From JBBQYA01 sp031412335 (GTDB lineage: Bacteria > Bacteroidota > Bacteroidia > Sphingobacteriales > Sphingobacteriaceae): a stretch of DNA of 64,000 nt. How positions within the stretch are numbered: position 1 is the first letter of the stretch; every line of letters starts with the position of its first letter. The notes beneath the pieces were generated by a model. The model saw only the letters and a list, made by a program, of their open reading frames with translations, did no database searches and had not been told where the DNA came from. The stretch is taken from positions 1 through 64,000 of the forward strand of contig JANOCT010000022.1 in NCBI GenBank assembly GCA_031412335.1, read 5' to 3'. A program made the translations under genes and the position numbers. This document shows positions 40,784-49,783 of this stretch, piece by piece.

Positions 40784-43195
40784 TTAGAATTTGTAATTAT
40801 AACCAAATCTTATTACTTGTGTTTCGTAATAATCTGAGCTTATATATTTGAAACCTTGGCCATCAATTTCTTTTTCGATAATCATCGAATTTAAAATATC
40901 TGTTGCATTTAAAAATAATTCGCCTTTGCCATTTTGCAAACTCTTTTTTATGCCAAGGTCTAATGAGAAACGTTGTGCAATCTTTCCTTGCGGAATAATG
41001 TCAGGAGCTAAATAAATTGCGGTTAATTGTGCGTCAAAGTTTTTAGGTAAATGAAAAGTGTTGTTAAGTTTTGTATTTCCTGAAATAATTTCTTGTTTGT
41101 CGGCTGAAAACGTATTTGGAACAGGATATTTATTTTCAACACTAAAGGCATTAATTTGATTGTGATATCCATTAAGGTTTAAATTAAAGGAATACCATTT
41201 TACGACATCCTGTGTCAACACAACTTCTAAACCCGTATTGTAACTTCTGCCTGCGTTTTGAAATATAGCGTATATCAAATTACTGTTCGGAACAATACTC
41301 GAAATTCGTGTAATAGTACCGTCAGCAAAACGGTGATAAGCCGCAGAATAAAAATATCCTTTGTTCCAACTTGTTTTATAACCTAGTTCAAATGAATTAG
41401 TAAATTGTGGTCGTAAAGCAGGATTTCCAACTTTAATAATTTCGGCATCATCGTATTTAGGAAATATTCTTATATCTACTTCATTCGGTCTATCAACTCT
41501 TCGATTATAAAATAGTGAAACTTTATTTTGGTCGTTTAATTTGTACGATAATCTCGCATTCGGAAACGGTTGTGTGTAATTATAACCATCGCTTTTGTAG
41601 GTGTTGTGATCAGGATTTACATCATATTGAATTTTAACATATTCTACTCTTAATCCTAATTCTGCTTCCCATTTTTTGGTTTCAAAGACATAGTTTCCAT
41701 AAATGGCAGGAATTAATTCTTGGTAGGTTGCAGAACCACCTGCATTGGAGTCTAAAATAGAATTAAGCCCAGGAATAAATTGCATGTTAGTTGGGATATT
41801 TCTATTTCGAAGTTTTATACCTGTTTCAATTCGTCCGTATTTCAGAGGTTTTATGTAGTCAAAATTAAAGTCATAAACTTGCTCGTCGGATAATAATTTA
41901 AAAGCATCAGTTCCAGTTGTTGTAATTAAATAATTGTCATAAAAGTATTTTTCATCTTCTCTATGAAATGTATAGTTAAATCCAATATTCAATAAATGCC
42001 CTGCCTGTTTAAATTTATGTTGATAGGCTGCGGTTGCCATTACCGTTGTCTTTAGTTCGTCCTCCAAAAACTGCCACAACCTTTGTCTTTCCGAATTGTC
42101 GGAATTAAAAAAAGGTTGGTCGCCTCTATCAATTATTTTTTCACTTCCGAATAATGCCGAAATGGTTAGTGTGTTTTTTTCATTCATACTCCAATCAAAA
42201 CCAGCTTTTGAAGTAAAAAAATTTGTGTTCCGATTTCTTTTTAATTGCTGATTAATAATCGTTCCGTCATCGTACGTTCGAATTACAAATTCATTTTTAT
42301 TTAAGGTTTGAGTGTACAGATTATCTGCTTGAAAAAATGCATTGATCTTCTTTTTCCTATAATTCAATGATAAGGATGGATTTATTTTAGGGGTAAATTG
42401 GTATTGCGGTCTAATGGTTGGTAGATTTTCTTGCCGAACCCACAACGAGCCTAAACCAGTTGTGAAGCCAATTTTTCCATTAAATCCTTCTTGCTTGTTT
42501 TTCTTCATTACAATATTAATGATGCCAGCATTTCCGTTTGCATCAAATTTTGACGAAGGATTATTAATGATTTCTATTTTTTCGATGGCAGAAGAAGGGA
42601 TATTATCTAAACCTGATTGACTTCCAAAACCAGTTAAGGCAGTTTGTTTGCCGTCAATCAATACAGTTATTTTATCATTGCCTCTTAATTGCACTTTTCC
42701 GTCTTGTACGGTTACGCCAGGCAAGTTTTGCATGGTTTGCAAAACAGAACCTCCGCTTTGGCTAATATTATCTTCAACCGAAAAAGTCTTTTTATCCATT
42801 TTTGCACCTACTTCAACTTGCTTTGCCGAAATGACAACTTCACCTAATGTTTTCTTATCTTCTTCTAATTCTATAGTAGATAGATCCAAAAATTCTGATA
42901 GGCTTCCAACGTAAATAGATTTCTTTTTAGTTAAATAACCGATAAAGGAAATTTCTATGTAGTAGTTGTTTGGTTTAATATTAGAAAGAGTGAAGCGACC
43001 TTCTTCGTCACTTACTGATCCTGTGACAAAGGCACTATCTTTTTCGGTTTTTAATACAACATTTACATAAGACAAAGCGGATTTATCTGCTTTGTCTTTG
43101 ATTAAACCTGATAGGGTAACGTTTTTGTTTTGAGCTAACGAATGAAAAGTTAAAAATGTAACAAAGAATATTATAGAAATGAATTTGAATTGCAT
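40784..43195 (-). CDS. TonB-dependent outer-membrane receptor
   Basis: 803 aa. A signal peptide (to LAQ, residue 21) is followed by a CarboxypepD-regulatory-like domain at about 23-105 (LSGLIKDKADKSALSYVNVVLK). The plug at about 125-235 (NISQSGGSVLQTMQNLPGVTVQDGKVQLRGNDKITVLIDGKQTAL) and a barrel ending in IRFGYNYKF complete it. The group is the 'outer membrane beta-barrel' receptor that uses TonB for import of iron chelates, oligosaccharides or peptides. The substrate cannot be told. It is convergent with lysR (157 bp) and has no visible SusD partner. No LysR operator copy was found upstream of it. Confidence 0.9.
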   Translation of the reverse strand: MQFKFISIIFFVTFLTFHSLAQNKNVTLSGLIKDKADKSALSYVNVVLKTEKDSAFVTGSVSDEEGRFTLSNIKPNNYYIEISFIGYLTKKKSIYVGSLSEFLDLSTIELEEDKKTLGEVVISAKQVEVGAKMDKKTFSVEDNISQSGGSVLQTMQNLPGVTVQDGKVQLRGNDKITVLIDGKQTALTGFGSQSGLDNIPSSAIEKIEIINNPSSKFDANGNAGIINIVMKKNKQEGFNGKIGFTTGLGSLWVRQENLPTIRPQYQFTPKINPSLSLNYRKKKINAFFQADNLYTQTLNKNEFVIRTYDDGTIINQQLKRNRNTNFFTSKAGFDWSMNEKNTLTISALFGSEKIIDRGDQPFFNSDNSERQRLWQFLEDELKTTVMATAAYQHKFKQAGHLLNIGFNYTFHREDEKYFYDNYLITTTGTDAFKLLSDEQVYDFNFDYIKPLKYGRIETGIKLRNRNIPTNMQFIPGLNSILDSNAGGSATYQELIPAIYGNYVFETKKWEAELGLRVEYVKIQYDVNPDHNTYKSDGYNYTQPFPNARLSYKLNDQNKVSLFYNRRVDRPNEVDIRIFPKYDDAEIIKVGNPALRPQFTNSFELGYKTSWNKGYFYSAAYHRFADGTITRISSIVPNSNLIYAIFQNAGRSYNTGLEVVLTQDVVKWYSFNLNLNGYHNQINAFSVENKYPVPNTFSADKQEIISGNTKLNNTFHLPKNFDAQLTAIYLAPDIIPQGKIAQRFSLDLGIKKSLQNGKGELFLNATDILNSMIIEKEIDGQGFKYISSDYYETQVIRFGYNYKF

Positions 43196-43560
43196 TTTAG
43201 CTTAGTGAATTTTGTTTTTAGTTTCCTTTATATATTTTCCATTCCTATCAAAAAGTAAATCTTTTCAATAGATTTCAGCTTAGTATTTGATAGCACTTTT
43301 GCATCTGTTATATTAACGGTTTACTTTACCGATTATCTATTATAAGTTGTTTTTACGTGATTCAATACTCTGTTTGGTTATTTGCTTAACTCTATTTCAG
43401 TTTTAAAAATGTTTTCTTTTGCATAATATAAAACCCATTTTTCCAATTTGATTAACCTGAATTCTGCTTCAAAATTGCCATTTTCCTTTTCTCAATTTAT
43501 TCTTTTGCTTTTAGCAATTTTCGCTCACATAAGTAAAATCCATGCTAAGCGTAAGTGCTT
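43196..43560. other. Intergenic region upstream of the TonB receptor
   Basis: The region is A/T-rich and lies between the receptor start and the chlorite dismutase stop. It carries CGGTTTACTTTACCG-like dyad text near 43316-43332. I see no coding region and no confident promoter. Confidence 0.3.
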
Positions 43561-44109
43561 TTATTCTCTTATAAGTCTGATGTCAATCTCTCTGTCTACA
43601 TATTTCCACTCTTCTGTATTGCGAAGTGAATTTACAAGTTTTTCGAAAGCGTCTGAGTCTGATAGTGCATATTCAAACCACGTCAAAAAGTCAAATGGCT
43701 CACCAATATCTCGGCAATGGTACAATTTGCGTGCAATAGCTGGTAAATAGTTAAGTCCTATTTGTGTATGGTGGGATTGAGTTTCAAATATTTTTCTTCT
43801 TTCATCTTGTGCAAGTGTCCACCAGGATTCAGATTTCCTTATTGGAATAAGGGCTGCATTTGTTGCCTCTGGCCTACCTAAGTTGGCCTGAATTGAAATT
43901 AGCTTTTCTCTTTCTTCCTTTTCTGAATATCGAATATTGCTTGCAAAACCTTTCAATGTCCAAAGTCCTTCGTTAGATTTTACTGTAGAACTCTTAACTA
44001 TTTTAACATGCGATGGTTGTTGTATGGTGTCGCCTATAATGGAGTTCATTTTTATCACTTTCCATTCTCCGTTGTTACCTCCAATAAAATCAAAAATATT
44101 GTCTGTCAT
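43561..44109 (-). CDS. cld: Chlorite dismutase, short dimeric form
   Basis: 182 aa. The enzyme turns chlorite into chloride and O2 with heme b. The sequence is close, by memory, to the short dimeric Nitrobacter winogradskyi enzyme: RPEATNAALIPIRKSESWW, SHHTQIGLNYLPAIARKLYHCRDIGEPFDFLTWFEY and EEWKYVDREIDIRL. The proximal heme ligand falls at His114 and the distal Arg at Arg127, the same numbers as there. Coproheme decarboxylases lack this Arg, so chlorite-degrading activity is expected. No signal peptide is seen, so it should be cytoplasmic. The short form has this length normally. It stands alone, with no (per)chlorate reductase in view. Confidence 0.85.
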   Translation of the reverse strand: MTDNIFDFIGGNNGEWKVIKMNSIIGDTIQQPSHVKIVKSSTVKSNEGLWTLKGFASNIRYSEKEEREKLISIQANLGRPEATNAALIPIRKSESWWTLAQDERRKIFETQSHHTQIGLNYLPAIARKLYHCRDIGEPFDFLTWFEYALSDSDAFEKLVNSLRNTEEWKYVDREIDIRLIRE

Positions 44110-44820
44110 TCTTTTTGGTATTTGTGTGTTTTGCCTAAAGCTTTACACCAAATATGCAAAAATTTTGAAATTCTTTATAGATTGTCAAAGCCATTTTTTT
44201 TGTTTTATTTACGAAAATCCTACACTCTTTCAGATGCTTAATTAAATACCCTGAAGTCAGAAAATTAAGTGAAAAGTGCTTATTCTCAAATGTAATAATA
44301 TAGCAAAAAGTACCATTTTTAGACTTTGAATATCAATAATTACACATCGTAAATCCCTGCACGTTGGTGCTAGATAGTCCATATTGACTTCGAAAAATGT
44401 TCATGCTCGATGAAAGACTCGATGAAAAGCACAGTACTACTGGATCTTCTGAATACGCCACTTATGAATCGAATAACGCTACCCTAGCCTAAAACTCACT
44501 CTTGAGGTAGAATTAGCTTATATGTAGCTACTTTTACAATTCCCAAATGATTTACTTAAGATAACAATTCAATTTATTAAGTAAATTAAAACTATATTTA
44601 CAAATCCAATCCTTCTCCTGTAAAGACATTTAACAAAATTTAGTAACTAATTTCAACTATTATACATCTATTATTTGTAGCTGTTGATAGATGATTTTAT
44701 CAATATATACAGGATGCAAAGCTATTTCTATTCGTTAGCTTTTTAAAAGTTAATTAAAGAAGTTTCTCTTATCACTTTTATAATTAACACCAGTTTTAGG
44801 AAAATCCTAAAACTGAATAA
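44110..44820. other. Intergenic region between cld and the histidine kinase gene
   Basis: A 711-bp divergent region. Near 44147-44175 the minus strand has TTTTTGCATATTTGG, similar to the dispersed upstream motif, about 40 bp before cld. 44340-44520 holds unusual higher-G+C text with a repeated CGATGAAA but no frame. The palindrome at 44791-44815 is listed separately. No gene is supported. Confidence 0.35.
44791..44815. promoter_or_regulatory. Perfect inverted repeat before the histidine kinase gene
   Basis: CAGTTTTAGGA (44791-44801) and TCCTAAAACTG (44805-44815) are perfect 11-bp arms around AAA, ending 5 bp before the start codon. It can be an operator or an mRNA hairpin hiding the start. 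The loop of three A and lack of a T tract argue against a terminator. Confidence 0.6.
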
Positions 44821-47800
44821 ATGATTCATTTATTAATGGAACAATTTAGTAAGAAATATACAAGTTGGTGGGAAAGCTATAAGGAGCACGTTCAGGAAAT
44901 TGTATTAAGCAGCGATTATGATAATCGAGGTGATGTTTTCTATTGGCGAAATGCTGTTTTTTGTAACATCCTTACTTATTTAACCCCTCTAAGTTTAATT
45001 GCGCTGATTCCTAGTACCTACATGGCCTTCATGAATAATGTTCCAGTAGTTGGATTTGCAGACTTGTTTTCTTTTTTGTTGGTTATTATTATAACAATAT
45101 TGCCAGGGATAAAACTTGAAATACGAAAATCTATTCTCTTTTTTATTCTTTATTGCTTGTCGGTAACTCTTTTGTATTATTTGCCGCTACCCGGACCGGG
45201 CCTCTTGTTTTTACTCTCCATTACCATTTTTTCATCACTCATTTATTCTTCTTCTGCTGCTTATTATTCAGCATTTATAAATACGTTTATTTGCATTTGC
45301 TTTGCATTGTTAATTTACTTCGGAATAGACGTTCCGATATCTTTAAGTTACAATTTAGGTTCGTGGATGGCTATATCATCCAATCTCATTTTCCTAAGTT
45401 TTGCATGTGCCAAATGTTTAGATCTTCTCTTTACTGGCCTAACAGCTGCATTAAAGGATAAAGAGGTTTTTGGCAGAAAATTTGAAAAAACCAATCGCCT
45501 TTACAAATTTATAAGTCAAATAAACCAAGGTATTGTTCATACGAAGGACGAAAGCACACTTTTTTACAAGAGTTGCCTAATTGCCTACACAATTGGCAAG
45601 TTTAAAATGGCTTGGATAGGAAAGTTTGATAACGATAATAAAAAAATACTCCTAGTTGATCAAAATGGAATACCTGAAAATAGTATCCATCTTTTTAGTG
45701 CATCATACGAAAAAAATGGTCCACAAGATCATGTGTTGCGTTCGGGTTCATATTATGTTTGCAATGACATTGCAAATGATTTGGAAATAGATAGTTGGAA
45801 ACCATTTGCCAAACTTAATGGTCTGAACTCTTGTATAATATTGCCCATTAAAAAAGAAAAAGAGATAATTGGCAGCTTTAACATTTATTCCTCGGAAATT
45901 AATTTCTTCGACGAAGCAGAAATTGCACTATTGGTAGAAGCAACAGGTGATATTTCCTTTGCACTTGATGTTTTTGAGAAAGATAAACGGCACAAACTTG
46001 CTGAAGAGCAAATTATTAAAAATGAAAACCGATTTCGTGCATTAATTGAAAAAAGCAAAGACTTAAAAATGCTTTCGAATATTAATGGAGAGTTTATTTA
46101 TGGAAGCCCTTCTGTTACTAAATTGTTTGGATATTCAACTGAGGAATTTCTTCATAAATCTGCTTTCACTTTTTTTCATCCAGATGATCTTCCAGACCTG
46201 ATGAAAGAAAGAAATAAGATCCTTGAAATTCCTGGCGGGTCATTTCCATTTCAATACCGCATATTGCATAAAAATGGCAGCTGGATCTGGTGCGAAGGTA
46301 CTTTAACAAACATGCTTCATGAGCCTGGAATACATGCCTTTGTTTCTAATTTCAATGATATTTCAGAACGTAAACAGGCTGAGGTAAAAGCAGAAAAACT
46401 TACCGACCGTTTGGATTTGGCCACTACAAGTGCAGCATTAGGTATATGGGATTGGGATATCGCTAACAATATCTTGCTGTGGGATAAAAGGATGTACAAG
46501 CTTTACAACATTAGCGAAAAAGAATTCAGTTCGATTTATGAGGGCTGGACATCAAGAATACATGAAGATGATAGAACCCGAGTGGTAGCAGAAATGCAAG
46601 ATGCAATTGAAGGAATAAAGGATTATAATACTGAATTTAGAATAGTTTGGAAAGATTCATCTCTTCATCACATAAAGGCTTCTGGAATTATTGAGAGAAA
46701 TTCGAAAGGAGAAGCTGTTCGAATTATTGGTGCGAATTGGGACATAACCGATATAATAGAAAGACAAGAGCAAATAATAAAAAGTGAATTATTCAATAGA
46801 GGTTTAATAAATTCTATTACATCACTTATTGCAGTATTAGACAAAGATGGAACGATTACTAATGTGAATAGCGCGTGGGAGCAATTTGGATTAAATAATG
46901 GATTAACTTCCTTAGAAGGAATAGGAATAGGGGTAAATTATTTTGATGTATGTGAAAAAGCCGCCTCAACAGGTGATATTATTTCTGCCAATATATTGAA
47001 AGGTATGAAAGATGTAATGAGTGAAAAAGAAAATGTTTTTTATTTGGAATATCCTTGTCACTCTCCAACAGACCAGAGATGGTTTAGTATTCGTGTTATG
47101 AAATTTGAAGGTAAGGAAGGTTTAATTATAGCATTGCATACAGATATTACCGATAAGAAAAATGAAGAAGAAGAAAAAGAAAAAATTAGTAACGATCTTG
47201 TTGAACGTAATAAGAACCTAGAGCAGTTTTCCCATATCGTTTCGCACAACTTAAGAGCTCCGGTTACCAATATTCTTGGATTTGCGGAATTACTAAAATA
47301 CCAAGGAACCAATCCAAGTTTAATTTTGGATTCTATGAAAGGTATGTCAAATGCGGCATATAAATTAGATGAGGTAATTAAAGATCTAAATGATATTTTG
47401 CAAATAAGGGCTGTAGTTTCTGAAAATAAAGAGGAAATTCATTTTCAAAGTTTAGTAAATGATATTTCTCTCAGTATTGATAATATTATAAAAAAGGAAA
47501 ATGTAATCATTCGAACCGACTTTACAAGTATTGACAAAATGCATTCTGTTAAGACTTACCTCTATAGCATTTTTTACAACTTGATTATCAATAGTATCAA
47601 ATTTCATAAACCGGGCATTAGCCCTTTTATTGAAATAAAAAGCATTCGAACTTCAAATGGAGTTCGCATAATTTTTAAAGACAATGGAATGGGAATTGAT
47701 CTTGAAAAATACCATGAAAATATTTTTGGACTTTACAAACGTTTTCACTTACAAGTTGAGGGTAAAGGTATGGGGATGTTTATGACAAAAACTCAAGTAG

Positions 47801-47886
47801 AAACACTTGGTGGAAAAATTTCTGTGATAAGTACCGTAAATATTGGAACGGAATTTACACTAGAATTTGAAAAGAGCGAATTATGA
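44821..47886 (+). CDS. Membrane sensor histidine kinase with GAF and three PAS domains
   Basis: 1021 aa. About six membrane helices lie at 50-205. Then come a GAF-like domain (about 225-390), PAS domains at about 403-515 (FRALIEKSKDLKMLSNINGEF), 528-645 and 660-780 (INSITSLIAVLDKDGTIT), a HisKA domain with phospho-acceptor His809 in SHIVSHNLRAPVTNILGF, and an HATPase with N-box NLIINSIKFH, KDNGMGID and GKGMGMF. It should sense an unknown signal and pass phosphate to the response regulator whose start overlaps its stop (ATGA). A perfect palindrome precedes the start. A second ATG at 44836 is an alternative start. The PAS domains have no known ligand here. Confidence 0.9.
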   Translation: MIHLLMEQFSKKYTSWWESYKEHVQEIVLSSDYDNRGDVFYWRNAVFCNILTYLTPLSLIALIPSTYMAFMNNVPVVGFADLFSFLLVIIITILPGIKLEIRKSILFFILYCLSVTLLYYLPLPGPGLLFLLSITIFSSLIYSSSAAYYSAFINTFICICFALLIYFGIDVPISLSYNLGSWMAISSNLIFLSFACAKCLDLLFTGLTAALKDKEVFGRKFEKTNRLYKFISQINQGIVHTKDESTLFYKSCLIAYTIGKFKMAWIGKFDNDNKKILLVDQNGIPENSIHLFSASYEKNGPQDHVLRSGSYYVCNDIANDLEIDSWKPFAKLNGLNSCIILPIKKEKEIIGSFNIYSSEINFFDEAEIALLVEATGDISFALDVFEKDKRHKLAEEQIIKNENRFRALIEKSKDLKMLSNINGEFIYGSPSVTKLFGYSTEEFLHKSAFTFFHPDDLPDLMKERNKILEIPGGSFPFQYRILHKNGSWIWCEGTLTNMLHEPGIHAFVSNFNDISERKQAEVKAEKLTDRLDLATTSAALGIWDWDIANNILLWDKRMYKLYNISEKEFSSIYEGWTSRIHEDDRTRVVAEMQDAIEGIKDYNTEFRIVWKDSSLHHIKASGIIERNSKGEAVRIIGANWDITDIIERQEQIIKSELFNRGLINSITSLIAVLDKDGTITNVNSAWEQFGLNNGLTSLEGIGIGVNYFDVCEKAASTGDIISANILKGMKDVMSEKENVFYLEYPCHSPTDQRWFSIRVMKFEGKEGLIIALHTDITDKKNEEEEKEKISNDLVERNKNLEQFSHIVSHNLRAPVTNILGFAELLKYQGTNPSLILDSMKGMSNAAYKLDEVIKDLNDILQIRAVVSENKEEIHFQSLVNDISLSIDNIIKKENVIIRTDFTSIDKMHSVKTYLYSIFYNLIINSIKFHKPGISPFIEIKSIRTSNGVRIIFKDNGMGIDLEKYHENIFGLYKRFHLQVEGKGMGMFMTKTQVETLGGKISVISTVNIGTEFTLEFEKSEL

Positions 47887-48287
47887 ATGCGAAAAATAAA
47901 TTTTTAATAATTGATGATGATACTACAGCGACTTTGCTGTACGGTATGATTTTAAAACTTGCACTTGGTGAGAAAATAGATTTGCAAACTTTTAATCTTC
48001 CGGAGGAAGGTGTAAACTATATAAAAAATGAGTTGAAAGATTCAGAATCAACATCACAAATTATATTGTTTCTGGACATTAACATGCCAATATTAACCGG
48101 CTGGGATGTAATTGATTTAATTGATAAAATGGACGAGAAAATAAAAGAACAAATTACTATCTATATTTTATCATCCTCAATTGACAATAAAGATAAGAAA
48201 CGCGCTATGGATCACCCATTAGTTAGCGATTTTATTGAAAAACCATTAACAGTAGAAAAGATTCAAGCTCTATTTTATTTGGTTTGA
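47883..48287 (+). CDS. Single-domain response regulator
   Basis: 134 aa with only a receiver domain. The acidic pocket is IIDDDTT (residues 9-15), the phospho-acceptor is Asp65 in LFLDINMPILTGWD, the switch Ser is in IYILSSSID, and the conserved Lys is in DFIEKPLT. There is no output domain, so it works through protein contacts, in the manner of CheY or Rcp1. The ATGA overlap with the kinase gene shows a translationally coupled pair. A Bacteroidota habit is to pair PAS/GAF kinases with such short receivers. Confidence 0.92.
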   Translation: MNAKNKFLIIDDDTTATLLYGMILKLALGEKIDLQTFNLPEEGVNYIKNELKDSESTSQIILFLDINMPILTGWDVIDLIDKMDEKIKEQITIYILSSSIDNKDKKRAMDHPLVSDFIEKPLTVEKIQALFYLV

Positions 48288-48494
48288 AATGTTGATGTAA
48301 AGACCAATTTAATAAAGTGTTGACAGATGCACATCAGTTTTGTTTTACATAAATACTTCATTTCTATCTTTTAATGGTAGCGTATTTAAAAAAGCTCAAA
48401 GTAATAAAACCTGACTTAATTTGAAATACTTAAGATTAAAGATTGCATAGATAGTTGGCTATTGTTTAAACAAGCTTTTAGTTGATGTTTTTTT

Positions 48495-49619
48495 TTATTT
48501 TTTATTGAAAATATTTAGATAGTAAAGATTAAAATCATCTGAATTAGCAATTGCAATATCCATCCATCCGTCAGAATTTATATCACCAACTGTCACTCCA
48601 TAAGTTTTTGAGGACCTATCTGTTAAATTGATTTCATCAAAAGTTTTTCCATCAAGGTTAATAAAAACGCTATTTGGTTTTAAGTAATTTCCAGTTACAA
48701 TGTCCATGAAACCATCTTTATTAAAATCTGCTAAGGCTATGCTATAAGTATCTGTGTCCTTACTACCAAAAAGTAGTGTTTGTTTGAAAGTGAAATTTTT
48801 ATCTCCAAAGTAAATAATATTGGAACCATTGATGTTACCCGTAACAATATCCAAAATTCCATCATTGTTCATATCTGCAATTCCTACAGAACGAGTCTCA
48901 AATGTTCCTGATCCAAAATCAAGTTTTTTTGAGAATTGTCGGTTGCCTTTGTTTATAAAAATTTCATTGGGAATATTGTCTCTGTTTGCAAGCACCAAAT
49001 CGGGTAGGCTATCGCCATTTAAATCTTGTATGGCAATATCAATGGTAGAGTTTTGATTGGTTTGTAATTTTACACAATCAAAATTCAGTTTTCCATTATT
49101 ATAGCAAATCATATTCTGTTGCCCTCTATTGGTAATAATGAAATCGATAAATCCATTATTGTCTAGATCTCCCAATGCTACATTTCTGGCATTCGAAACT
49201 TCGGCAACTACTGAATGAAATTTAAAGTTTCCTAAACCATCGTTTGTATAAATTTTATGAGGTGCATTATCGTTTATTTCGACAATGTCTAAATCGCCGT
49301 CAATATCTAAGTCAACTAATTTAGCTGCATAACTTGTTGAGCTTACATTATCTAATGCAGTCATAGAATTAAAGCCTTTGCCGGAATTGAAAAAGATATA
49401 ATTTGTTTCAGGCCAATGTCGTCCATTAGCGACAACAGCATCAATTTTTCCATCATTGTTAATGTCGCCGAGACTAATAGATGCACTTCTATGTTTTGCA
49501 GCACCAAAACTAAATCTTGGTTCGTCTGCGCTCATGTCGTTCATCGAATTAAAACCACGTTCTTGAGCAAATGATGCCGAAGTAATTAAAAGAAAATGAA
49601 GAAAGATTAGACTTTTCAT
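48495..49619 (-). CDS. FG-GAP/VCBS-repeat secreted protein
   Basis: The frame can be read from 49724, but its first 35 codons translate an attC-like element. The signal peptide MKSLIFLHFLLITSASFAQ begins at 49619, so I start there (about 374 aa). The mature protein has seven FG-GAP-like repeats with Asp-rich calcium loops (SLGDINNDGKIDAVVANG, LVDLDIDGDLDIVEIND, ALGDLDNNGFIDFIITN, AIQDLNGDSLPDLVLAN, GIADMNNDGILDIVTGN, ALADFNKDGFMDIVTGN and TVGDINSDGWMDIAIAN). They should form an integrin-like seven-bladed propeller. No T9SS domain is seen at the C-terminus (NLYYLNIFNKK). The role is unknown. Confidence 0.8.
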   Translation of the reverse strand: MKSLIFLHFLLITSASFAQERGFNSMNDMSADEPRFSFGAAKHRSASISLGDINNDGKIDAVVANGRHWPETNYIFFNSGKGFNSMTALDNVSSTSYAAKLVDLDIDGDLDIVEINDNAPHKIYTNDGLGNFKFHSVVAEVSNARNVALGDLDNNGFIDFIITNRGQQNMICYNNGKLNFDCVKLQTNQNSTIDIAIQDLNGDSLPDLVLANRDNIPNEIFINKGNRQFSKKLDFGSGTFETRSVGIADMNNDGILDIVTGNINGSNIIYFGDKNFTFKQTLLFGSKDTDTYSIALADFNKDGFMDIVTGNYLKPNSVFINLDGKTFDEINLTDRSSKTYGVTVGDINSDGWMDIAIANSDDFNLYYLNIFNKK

Positions 49620-49639
49620 AATTATAATTGATATTAAGT

Positions 49640-49764
49640 TTATGTGGGTTAAGAAGTTGGCGATTTCGAAACACAAACCTGTCTGCCAAAATTGAATCCG
49701 CATGTGGGGGACACAAAGCTTCACCGAACAGCCAAATTCATTTAAGTATTTTTAGTGGCTGCCC
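49640..49764. repeat. attC-like imperfect palindrome 8
   Basis: Left AAGTTGGCGATTTCG (49655-49669) pairs with CGAACAGCCAAATTC (49724-49739) with mismatches. The outer right text is AGTGGCTGCCCC. The loop TTTCGAAACACAAACC recurs in other copies. It lies between the T9SS esterase stop and the FG-GAP gene start. Confidence 0.5.
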
Positions 49765-49783
49765 CATTTTTTTCATGTAATGT

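Noticed and set aside
44340..44520. Possible RNA gene in higher-G+C text
   Set aside because: I could not fold it into a tRNA or a known RNA, and no terminator or promoter is clear.
49620..49724. Longer N-terminus for the FG-GAP gene
   Set aside because: The added 35 residues translate an attC-like element. A clear signal peptide starts at 49619.
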